A stretch of 64,000 nt of DNA from Macrotis lagotis (taxonomy: Eukaryota > Chordata > Mammalia > Peramelemorphia > Peramelidae): NCBI RefSeq assembly GCF_037893015.1, contig NC_133658.1:173061579-173125578 (forward strand), in the 5' to 3' direction. The translations under genes and the position numbers were made by a program. The stretch's first letter is position 1. The number at the start of each line of letters is the position of its first letter. The notes beneath the pieces were generated by a model that ran no database searches, was not told where the DNA came from, and worked only from the letters and a program-made list of their open reading frames with translations. This document shows, in pieces, positions 54,714 through 64,000 of this stretch.

Positions 54714-55717
54714 CCATAGAATAGCAATATTTGAGGGGGAATGGGAGCAGACAGAAATAATTCTATCTTATTATCTCTTTTGGAGACTGGAAAAAAAAAA
54801 GCACCAACCTTTGAGGTGCCTGCCTGCTCCTTCCCCAATAGCATGGCCCTTTGCTTACTTTCTTTTCAGAGAAGCTAATCAGACTTCAGATCTGACTTCA
54901 GATCAACCCATGCCATCTCCTAGTTTCATCTACAAATTTAAATAACCTACATGGACATATATTTTTTAAAAAGCTATTAAAAAGTTCATTATAAAGATTG
55001 GAAGGACAATTTCTTGCAGCCACAGAGAACTATTCCCCAGTGAAGAGGTCTCATTATCTCGTTATCCATCATCCACTGAATGCTGAGTCCCTTATAAAGA
55101 ATGGAAGTAAAGCACCAGGGAACATAGGGTGTGTGTGGAGAAGGGAAGTAAAGTACCTTCTCCCTCACTAGCTTTCAGTCATTGTCTTGCTACCTCCCTC
55201 ACCCGTGCAGGAGGTTTCTGCATTTCTCACTTCTCTACAGGACTGAATCTCCAGGAGACACTGCCTTTCCTAACTGCCAGCCCTGTTTTCACCTACTTCA
55301 TCAAGCAAACACATAGAGGACTAAGCATCTCATATGCGGTGTGTGCTGCACTTGTGCTACTTACTCTTACTGGCAGCAAAGAGGATTTTAAAATAAAAAA
55401 TTTAGAGCAATCTCGCTCTCCCTCGCTCTCCATGGGATGGTTGTCAGTTTCAATAAACCACACCAGCTGACTGCTCAAACGGGGAGAGAGAGCGAGGAGC
55501 CACAGATGGCCAGGCTGGTAAAGCTGAAAGGGAACCGGGACATGACTGTCCTGCCTTATTCATTAAGTCCCCACTGCCACAGACCCTTGTCCTGGGCATT
55601 GGGGAAGTTATAGAAAAGTAGGAGAAGTCTAAGGGAAAGAAAAAGCCCATAGAAGTTAAATGCTACCCATAATGAGAAGCCTTCATCTGCAAAATACTTT
55701 AGTAATGAAATGGAAAT

Positions 55718-55720
<3 letters not shown>
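54714..55720. other. Unassigned intergenic sequence
   Basis: No gene. A 9-bp inverted pair lies at 55412-55420 and 55498-55506 (CTCGCTCTC / GAGAGCGAG), of uncertain meaning. Confidence 0.4.

Positions 55721-55782
<62 letters not shown>
55721..55782. repeat. (GA)n microsatellite
   Basis: About 30 uninterrupted GA units. Confidence 0.97.
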
Positions 55783-55784
<2 letters not shown>

Positions 55785-56268
55785 ATAGTGCTACAGGGTC
55801 CTCTAAGACAGTGCCCTGTGGTTTAAGCTGAATGGTGTGAAAGGCAGATAGGCTAAACTTGGTGGAGCTCTCAGGGCTGCCAAAGGCTCTGCCCGGATTT
55901 TATGATTAACAGTGCATGCAGCAAGCTAGCTGTGCCCTAATGAAATAGTCAGACACAAAAGAAGGCTCCCTTAGACATTTCTGGGCTGCTTCGACTTGTG
56001 AAAACTGATTTCTCGGGGGTTGGAGTCAAGAGCAGTAACTAGGAATGAAACCATGAATTTGAAGGCATATTCATGCAAATGAAAATTGGAGAATAAAATG
56101 CCACTGATGGCAAGATAACCTATTTAAAAAGATGAAAAGACCAATCACCTAATACTGCCAAAAAGAGATATACCAACCCTGGAGTGGTCTAAGTCCTGGT
56201 GAGCTTTTCAGATTTCTATTTTTGCAGGATTGAAGCAATTCAATTCAGTAGTTCTATGAAATAGATAT
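55783..56268. other. Unassigned intergenic sequence
   Basis: No gene or recognised repeat. Confidence 0.4.
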
Positions 56269-56515
56269 TTGATAATAGTTATCATTTATGTAGTCCTTTA
56301 AGATTTGTAAGACATTTTATATGTATTACCTCATTTGATCCTCACAAAACCCTGGGAGGTAGGTACTATCACAATCACCATTTTACTCGTGATAGGGCGG
56401 AGGGTCAGGTAAATAAGGTATCTTGCCCAGAATCAGAGAGCCAGTTGGTACCTGAGGCAGGATTTGAACTTAGATCTTCCTGACTCCTAGCCTAAGCACC
56501 ATGCTACCTACAGAC
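56269..56515 (-). repeat. MIR SINE
   Basis: Antisense MIR: 'ttacctcatttgatcctcac', 'ctgggaggtaggtactatca' and 'ttgaacttagatcttcctga'. Confidence 0.75.
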
Positions 56516-56524
56516 TCATCATGT

Positions 56525-56990
56525 GCCACTTTATTATTTATTAAGGGTCTACTGTGTGTGTAGGACAGTAGGAGGAGCTGGATTCACAAAGACAAAAATA
56601 AGAAAACAGGAGCTCAAGTGGCACTAGATGAATGTGAAATGTATACAGGTAAGTAAAGGTAAGACAACGTGTGAAAAGAGAGAGCACTAATGACTAGCAG
56701 AATCAAAAGGCATCTTGTAGGAAATGGGACCTGAGCTGAGCCCTGGAGAAAAATGAGGAATTTTAAAAGGAGGAACTTTAAGAAGAAGGGGGAGCCCTGG
56801 GAAAGCAAGGAGGTAGGAAATGAGCTTCTGAGTTTGGAGAAGAACATTGTGGGCCATTTTATCGAGAACTTGAAATGTGTGAAAGGGAGTAATAAAAAAA
56901 AGGATAAAAAGACAGATTTTAAAACTCTGAAATCAGAATTCAGGGTAAAAGGAAAAGATATTAATGGTATTAGCTGTGTGAACTCAGAAT
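56525..56990 (+). repeat. Ancient mammalian interspersed repeat (family not named)
   Basis: 'ttattaagggtctactgtgt' and 'ggacctgagctgagccctgg' resemble the 25481-25735 family. The later part has no clear assignment. Confidence 0.35.
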
Positions 56991-57130
56991 AACCTCTTTG
57001 AGTTTTGTTTTTCTCATTTGTAAAATGAGAATAAAAATGTACTGATTATTTTTATCTTTATTATGAATATCAAAGGAATTGATGAACAAGAAAACACTAT
57101 GGAACCATGAAGTTTTGTACAAGCTTTGTG

Positions 57131-57140
57131 GTAGTAATAA

Positions 57141-57192
<52 letters not shown>

Positions 57193-57231
57193 CGTAGTAG
57201 TCGTAGTAGTCGTAGTAGTCGTAGTAGTAGT
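57131..57231. repeat. (TAG)n microsatellite with a (GTCGTAGTA) sub-array
   Basis: About 20 TAG units, then four regularly spaced TCG interruptions (about 57192, 57201, 57210, 57219), giving a 9-bp higher-order repeat. Confidence 0.95.
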
Positions 57232-57765
57232 TCATTAATAAGTTCTTTTCTGATGCCTCCTGTGGCATGGCAATAAGAAGGATATGCCAGTGGAGTGTAA
57301 GTTTTGGCAGATCCTCCCAAACTCTGGATAAAGGCCAGCAAAACACTGTGTATTCTTCATTGAGGACAAATCTGGTTGAATTTGGAAAGAGACCAGAAGG
57401 ATAGCCACCAGGAGAGATGATTTTTTTGGTTGAAGACCATCTGCTAAGGCATGAAGAGACTGTGATCTGCACTGGCAGAGAGAGAGAGAAAGGGGGGGGG
57501 GGAGAAACATAAAGCTCATTCTAATAAAAATCAAAACCTTTTTGAAATACTGAAGTTTTTCATGAGCTCAATTTTACCACCTTTTTTCCCTAACATGAGA
57601 AAACATACTGAGTAGTCACAAAACAATTTTCTTAAACTAATTGTGAAGAAATGAATCAGATGTGATGGGCCAAGTGTTTCTCATTTCTTTTGTCTGTGGT
57701 TTTCTAAGACACATTCTAATTATGTGTCTTAGGGGAATAACTTCAATTTCTGTTGGACAACTTTA
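57232..57765. other. Unassigned intergenic sequence
   Basis: No gene or recognised repeat; a short GA/poly(G) patch lies at 57478-57503. Confidence 0.4.
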
Positions 57766-58018
57766 ATAAAATAATTAGCATTTATGTAGCAATTAAGGTT
57801 TATAAAATACTTTATAATTATTATCTCATTTGATCATCACAACAGCCCCGGGAGGTAGATGCTGTTATTATCTCCATTTTACAGATTAGGAAACTGAAGC
57901 AGACATAGGTTAAATGATTTATACAGAATCACACTGCTAGTAAGTATCTGAGGATGGATTTGAATTCAACTCTTCCTGACTCTAAGTTCAAAGCTCATTA
58001 TGTCACATAGCTGCCACT
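57766..58018 (-). repeat. MIR SINE
   Basis: 'tatctcatttgatcatcaca', 'gggaggtagatgctgttatt', 'ttttacagattaggaaactg' and 'attcaactcttcctgactct' form a near full-length antisense MIR. Confidence 0.78.
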
Positions 58019-58419
58019 AATTTATATGAAATATTTATGATCACCTTTAGTGAATCTGCTAGATTCCTTGCCTGAAAAGTCACCAGGTGATCATTAATAT
58101 TAAACCATGTTTTGAAACTATAGTAGTAAAAGAGGTGAATACTTATTTGCTCAGTGTACTCCATGTTTCTCCATGCAAGAGAAGTGAGCTATGTTTCAGA
58201 AAGGAATTTGAGGAAATGAGAGGAGAATTGGGAAGGAGGAGAATGGTAAGACCAAAAAAGCAGACAAGATTACAAGTAGATGAGAGAATGCACATCCCAA
58301 AGATGAGCTCTAAGGTTTGGAAAGTAATACAATAAATACAGAAATATAAAGGTATTAATAATTCATTTATTTTACAGAGCAAATCTAATATGCTCACTTT
58401 TTAAAACTTCTTTCATGTA

Positions 58420-58668
58420 TTTCTTTCTTTTTCATAATTTTTCCTCTTAGTTCTAATTCTTCTTTCACAAGATGACTAATAGGGAAATATGCTAAAAATA
58501 ATTATACAAGTGCGACCTATATCAAATTGTTTCATACTATTGGGAGAGGAAGGAAAGGGAGGGTCATAGAAAAATGTGGAACTTAAAACCTTGCAAATGG
58601 AAGAGTTTTGAAAACCATCTTTGTATGTCACTAGAAAAATTAAGATAAATAATAATTTTAAAAAATAA
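58420..58668 (+). repeat. L1 LINE 3' end
   Basis: Same 3' UTR text as 27425-27663: 'acaagatgactaatagggaa', 'ttgggagaggaaggaaaggg' and 'aaaaatgtggaacttaaaac', then A-rich. Confidence 0.65.
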
Positions 58669-59209
58669 TTCATTCATTCAACATTCAACTGTTCTGCTAT
58701 TACAATGAATCCTAGGTAATGCAAAATTAATTAAGACATTGATTCTACCTTCGCAGAGCTTATATTATATAAAGAGTGTATATGATAGGTATGGCTGTTC
58801 TGAGCAAAGGATGAGATTTCCCAGGATATCTGAGTCCCAAAATGGGAAAATTCATTGACAGAATAAAGAACTTCTAGCCAAGTTGACTGCCTCAAAAGTA
58901 GTGATACTATCTAGATCTCACATTCTTAGTCTAACAAAAACCTATAATTATCAGCAAATTGCCTGAGGATCAAGCTATCCAATGAGACATTGGCTCTAGA
59001 ACTACATAAAAAGTCAGTCAGAAGCTGGGAGGAAGACAGAAGGGGACCCTTAGCAAAGTCAGTATAAGGAAAAGGAATATCCCAGTAGAACCAAAGATGG
59101 GCTAGAGACAAATATAATCTTCAAGACTCTGTGTCTACAGGAAGCACAAATAGAGAACTGCCATGAGAAAGTCCTAGGGTAGTCAGAAACCATAGAAATT
59201 CCAGGGATG

Positions 59210-59367
59210 AGGGGCAACTAGGTGGTACAATGGATAGAGCACTGGCCCTGGAGTCAGAAGAACCTGAGTTCAAATCTGATCTCAGATGCTTAATAATTGC
59301 CTAGCTGTGTGACTTTGGGCAAGTCACTTAACTCCATTGCCTTAAACAAATACAAGAAAAAGAAAAA
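59210..59367 (+). repeat. Young WSINE1-like SINE with a 15-bp target duplication
   Basis: Body 'ggggcaactaggtggtacaa' to an A-rich tail. The direct repeat GAAATTCCAGGGATG lies at 59195-59209 and 59368-59382. Confidence 0.93.
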
Positions 59368-60082
59368 GAAATTCCAGGGATGGGTGGTAAGGCAAAAGGC
59401 AGCAATCAATAAGTAATGAGGACTCATCCTAGGACAGCCCAAACCAAGGACTCTGATGTCCCTAGTATTCTATCCTGATACAACATGAAGAACTCTGAAG
59501 ATCCAGGATACAACCACAAAGATTCCAAGGACCCTAGCACCAGAAGCTGGAGGTCAGCACAAGAACCCAGGTAACATAGGATATGATTGTTTAGGGCCCA
59601 ACATCTTACTCTATAATTCAGCAAGAGATCTAACCTAGTCATAACACAAAGTTCTAATTCAGGAGCTAAAGTTGGAGAGATCAATCAAAGAAAACAATGG
59701 CTGATATGAAAAATCTAGAGATACCCAAAAGAAAGAACCAAGTAGTTTGCAATAATTGCAAATAGATACACAAAAAAACCTGATTTTTCTATAAATGGCA
59801 TAGGAGTACATGGAAGAAATGAAGCAGAATAATTTAAAAATAAAGTAAGAACTCTGAAGGAAAAACTAGAAGGAAAATAATTTAAAAGAAAAAGTAATAA
59901 GCCTTACCCAAGATATTGAATAGAAACTAGAATAGAAAAAACAAATGGATGAGACAGCAAGAAATTTTAGAACACAACCAAAAGATTAGAAAAAATATAA
60001 CAAAATACAAATTATTTGATGTCAGAAACAACTGATCTAAAGAATCATGTAGAGGAGAGATCACTTAAGAATTACTAGACTT

Positions 60083-60237
60083 TGGGGCAGCTAGGTGGTA
60101 CAGTGGATAGAGCACCAGCCCTGGAGTCAGTAGTACCTGAGTTCAAATCCGGCTTCTGATACTTAATAATTACCTAGCTGTGTGGCCTTGGGCAAGCCAT
60201 TTAACCCCATTGCCTTACAAAAACAAACCTAAAATAA
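60083..60237 (+). repeat. Young WSINE1-like SINE with a 16-bp target duplication
   Basis: Body 'ggggcagctaggtggtacag' to 'gccttacaaaaacaaaccta'. The direct repeat AAGAATTACTAGACTT lies at 60067-60082 and 60238-60253. Confidence 0.94.
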
Positions 60238-61080
60238 AAGAATTACTAGACTTCATAAAAGTCATGATTAAAAAAAAAAGTTTAGTCTATATTTCAAAAA
60301 ATCACAACTTAAAACTGTTTAGAACCAGAAAGCAAAATCAAGGGGAAAAAAATGTGTCAGTCATCTCTTAAAAAGTATTCTGAAGTAGAATCCTCAAAGG
60401 AAAAGGTCTCAGAAATGTAGGCATCCAGAGCTCCCACCTCAAAGAAAAATTAATGCAAACATCAAGAAACAGTTCAAGTACCATTGATCAGTCAGGATCA
60501 CACAAGGCCTGGTAGCTTCAGCCAACAATTAGAAAAAATCTTGGCTTACCTCCAAAAATAACTTACCCTGCAATGATGAATATAATACTACAAGGGGGAA
60601 AAAAATAAATCTTTAATGGAAGAGAGGGCTTTCAAGCATTTCTGATCAAAAATGATATCTGAAATGTAAACAAGTCCAGAGAAAACCAGAAAGGTTTTGA
60701 TAAATTTTTAATAAATATTTGATAAATTAGAAGGACCTACATGATAATATAGCACTACCATTCTAATGGGGGTGGGGGGAAGAAGAAACAACTGTCACTT
60801 TAGAAACGTGTCATTATAAAAGATATTGAAGGAGTTAAATAAGAAAAACAGTTTCTGGTGTATAGATTGATTATGTTCTGAAGATTTACATAGAAGAAAA
60901 AGAAGGGAATATAACAAAAGAATATACCAGTGTAAAAAAAGGAGGCAAAAGTCAGGGAACTTGATATTTCTCATAATTGAAGAATAGTTATGAAAATATA
61001 CAAATATGGAGGAAGGGGTAAGTAGAGAAAGCATCTGATGAACCTCACTTGCATAGACAAAAGAGGACTGAACATACACA

Positions 61081-61359
61081 TGCACATAAATTATTTGGTA
61101 TAAGATATGCATCAAACTGGCTGGGAAACAGGTGGTCATGTTTATTCAATGCACAGGTTCATTTTGTCAGGGAGATGGATGCAGAATAACCACAAAATAA
61201 TGAAGGTCTCCATCAAGTTTGAGGCTGTGGGAGGCAATTGAGACATACAGGATCCAGTATTACTTGAGCATCTCTAAAGACTATACAAAAGCTGGCAAAC
61301 TATGAAAAAGCTGACTGTTAAATTTTCATTCTTTGTATTTATACCTCAGAAATCCATAA
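61081..61359. other. Unassigned intergenic sequence
   Basis: No gene or recognised repeat. Confidence 0.4.
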
Positions 61360-61515
61360 AAGCTACAAATACAGAATTGAGGTTTTTTGGTTGATTTTCT
61401 AGATTTAAAAAAGTGATGGAGAAAATACAAATAATACAGATTAAAGTTAAAAAGCATGTCGGGAGTACATTTCTCCCCCCAGAGTCAGTTGCTAAACATT
61501 TACCAACACATTTCT
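61360..61515 (+). repeat. Unnamed interspersed repeat, copy B
   Basis: Pairs with 38270-38425: 'ttgattttctagatttaaaa', 'gatggagaaaatacaaataa', 'agattaaagttaaaa', 'gctaaacattt' and 'acacatttctg' in the same order and strand. Confidence 0.6.
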
Positions 61516-62655
61516 GAATTTACATATGAAACAATCATTCTGGAAAATTAATTGTGAAATGCTGAAAGTTGTTTTATGAAGAGGATGTGAACATTTCCAC
61601 CAAACCTGCTATAGTAATTAAAAGTAAAATTGTCTCAGACAAACCCTCATTTTCTTAGTTTTCCAAGAATATATGAACAAAAGTGCTTTATTCAAGTTGT
61701 TAGTTATATAAGAATTTACAAACTTACAAGAGAACAATTTGTACTGGATACAAAGCACAATTATATTCAATCACTGGCAATATTTTTTTTAAAATATGCT
61801 AAAAATGGTAACATCTGCTTATACTTTTCCCCCTTGATTCAAAAGTGAATAAACTGAATTTTGGTAAACCCAGCACACAAAGCTGAATTCTTCTCTCCAA
61901 TAATTCCTCCAGTGCCTGTCACATTCATATTTGTTCCAAGCAACTTCAAACATCATTGATTTATTCTTCCATGAATTTGAATGAAGATAAAGCAGCTAAG
62001 CTGTGTTTCTTGAGCACTTCAGATGGGATTTCATGGTCTATCTGCCAACTCATTAGGAACATTGCTCATACTTTAGTTTTCTGGATTTATTCTGATTATT
62101 TTTCAGTTTTCTTAATCCTGAAATAAAGAGCTTTTATAGTGCAGCAGAACGTTCATCTCCACCAGAACGTTCACTTAATACAGTCCCTGAACATTCCAAA
62201 CATTGTAAAAGCATTTTCAGGGTAGTATTTAGAAAAAAAATTTTTTAAGGAAATGTTTGTGAAAAGTGTACAATGGTAATAATGCATCACCTACATGGGG
62301 CTTTGAAAATATGCTTCCAACTTTGAACTCTGGGATAGCTTTGTGAGAGACTGGGAGATAAACAGCTCAAGAGCAGCTAGTCAGCAGATAAAGATCCATG
62401 TATATTTTCCACTAAATCATTATTCTCTGTCCTCTTGGTGCCCTTTGTAAATATTCAAGACTTTCAGAAGTCAGGGATTGTATGCAGCTACATCTGCTTG
62501 TTCTGAAAATGCATTGTGATAGTAACTTTCTCACTTAATGTTAAGTTTAATAACTTTGTCTAGGGCAGAACAAAACCCATGCCAGCAATGAGGGGCTGCC
62601 CAAGTATGGACAGGAATGAGGACTTGAATTATGCCCTTGTTCCTGGGAAAGGCAA
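61516..62655. other. Repeat-poor intergenic block
   Basis: The longest stretch in the right half with no repeat I recognise. It contains three GAAnnTTC palindromes at 62145-62197. Confidence 0.45.
62145..62197. promoter_or_regulatory. Candidate heat-shock-element cluster
   Basis: CAGAACGTTCA occurs twice (62145-62155 and 62163-62173) and GAACATTC once (62189-62196). All three fit GAAnnTTC, the paired-unit HSF motif. No promoter or gene is visible beside it. Confidence 0.3.
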
Positions 62656-62945
62656 TATGTGAGTAGAAATGGATCTAAATTTGGAGTCAGAGAATCTGGG
62701 TTTAAACCCTCACCTAATATTTATTAACTCTGACCTTGGATAAACAAAGTAGAGGAAAAAGAGACTCTGAAGTCAGAGGATTTGGATTCAAATTCTACCT
62801 CTATATCTTGCTACCTGTCTGATATTGAGCAAATCACTTAATATCTTTGGGACTCATTTTCTTCATCATAATAAGAAGAGGATTGGATTCTAAGATGATC
62901 TCTAAAGTCCCTTCCAACTTTAAGTTGGTGACCATTTAATTTCCC
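62656..62945 (+). repeat. Two adjacent MIR-type SINE fragments
   Basis: 'ttggagtcagagaatctggg' and then 'ctgaagtcagaggatttgga', 'gattctaagatgatctctaa' and 'agtcccttccaactttaagt'. One complete and one truncated head in tandem. Confidence 0.6.
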
Positions 62946-63269
62946 ATTGCCATCATTTTTTTCTTGTTCATCTTATCATCAATTAATACTATGTGAGCTC
63001 ATAAAAAGTGATTAATAGATATCTGTAGACTTAACTCATTAGGGATAGGACCTGGACTTGTTATCTCAGCAGTAAAGGTAATTCCAAGATGAGGAAACTC
63101 CCATCACCAGTGCAGGTTAAGAACTTTGTTTCAACTTTTTATCTGAGAGTTGCATGATGTGATGTAGTCACCTAGCCAACAAAGTCAGTTCTCTATCCGT
63201 TGCACAGATTTTCCATGATTCCTCTCATTTCCTTTACATTGGCATAGCAATGCTACTATGTGAATGGCA

Positions 63270-63410
63270 TGCTGAAGAAAGATCTGACCTTGGAGTCAGG
63301 AAAACCTAGATGTGAGTACCAATTCTGACACATGCCACTTTGTACAGACGCAGACAAATCACTCAACCTCTTGGTGCCTCAGGTCACATCTCTAAAACTA
63401 TCCATTAGAG
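63270..63410 (+). repeat. MIR-type SINE fragment
   Basis: 'gaccttggagtcaggaaaac', 'cagacaaatcactcaacctc' and 'tggtgcctcaggtcacatct'. Confidence 0.55.
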
Positions 63411-64000
63411 AACAAGTGACAATCCATGCTAGTTGAGGGAATTTTCTCCTTGGGAATTCCCTATACCAATGTAATTACCAGTCTAATGCAAAAATTAATA
63501 ACATCTCACAGATCCATCACATGGACCAATTAATTAATAATTAATTAATTAGTGAATCACCATGAAAAATATAAACATGATCAATTCACTGCTGTTCAGT
63601 TTCACTGATTTTTTTTTTCTCCTTTAGATTCAAGCTAGCCTATCCCCAAATCAGACTCAATCAGAAACTTAAGGGCCCCAATTTTCATCACTAGTCACAC
63701 TTGAAATTTAGAATTAAAATAAACCTCTTGATATATTTATTTTTCCATTTCTGGTGTTGTTTTTTCCTGCAGGGCTGATTTATATCATGCTTCTCTCCTC
63801 GGTTTAATCAGGTATCATGAATTTAATTTGATAGAATTTTTTTTCTGTTCAGAGAAAAGTAACATGAAACGTTTTTCCTATTCATATTCAGTGGGTTCAT
63901 GCTTTTACCTTCAAGTTAAATGTAAATAGTCCAGCTGCTCAACAAATACATCCATTAATTTAGCCAGTTCAATTTTAAATCAACAAAGACAAGGACGGGC
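63411..64000. other. Unassigned AT-rich sequence
   Basis: No gene. It contains an (AATT/TTAA)-type palindromic run at about 63526-63552. Confidence 0.4.

Larger units (their letters stand above)
58790..61080 (+). repeat. Degenerate L1-like 5'/ORF1 region
   Basis: An A-rich sense strand. Around 60520-60570 a broken frame reads like LGLPPKITYPAMMNI, which I recall from a marsupial L1 ORF1 C-terminal region. Upstream text is compatible with L1 5' UTR and the ORF1 coiled-coil. Two SINEs are inserted. Family and limits are tentative. Confidence 0.42.

Noticed and set aside
55411-55510. CTCGCTCTC/GAGAGCGAG inverted pair as a structured RNA or terminator
   Set aside because: It is a single 9-bp stem with a loop of about 77 nt in GA-rich sequence, too weak to call.
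57014-57472. Frames with long poly-Tyr, poly-Leu or poly-Ser runs
   Set aside because: They are the TAG microsatellite read in different frames.

Overview
This is nuclear DNA of a mammal, almost certainly an Australian marsupial. The evidence is a spliced vertebrate gene, many copies of a young tRNA-derived SINE of the WSINE1 type, SINEs with an RTE-type tail, marsupial-style L1 3' ends, and abundant old MIR, L2 and L3/CR1 copies. The species call is inference from repeat content only.

The one intact gene is SNRPB2 (U2 snRNP protein B''), read on the minus strand. Six coding exons between 11853 and 2372 give 678 coding bases, i.e. 225 codons plus stop. Both RRMs are complete and every splice site is canonical. 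The non-coding first exon (about 13245-13177) lies in a CpG-island promoter with ETS-type sites and GC boxes. An ATTAAA poly(A) signal sits at 2165-2170. The introns hold SINEs, L2, L3/CR1, MIR and the 3' end of an RTE element.

The standout feature is a GC-rich minisatellite of about 9.45 kb (13823-23276), starting roughly 0.6 kb upstream of the SNRPB2 start site. It has about 200 copies (estimated, not counted) of a 48-bp unit, with 40, 49 and 51-bp variants. Each unit carries a GC box, several CpGs, a 7-bp hairpin and a G-quadruplex-compatible pattern. The array shows higher-order duplication: subtypes carrying a GGATCC site recur 422 bp apart, and a block recurs about 1.85-1.95 kb away.

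From 23.3 kb to the end I found no host gene except a processed RPLP0 pseudogene (28325-29418), which sits inside an old L3/CR1 copy. The rest is a repeat graveyard: a nearly full-length RTE LINE (about 33345-37228), two L1 3' portions, two long L2 copies (about 41.8-44.6 and 45.3-48.0 kb), L3/CR1 fragments, MIRs and two hAT-like MITEs. Several elements are nested with clear target-site duplications. From knowledge of human chromosome 20, this side of SNRPB2 should face KIF16B and the low-coordinate side OTOR; neither is in the window.
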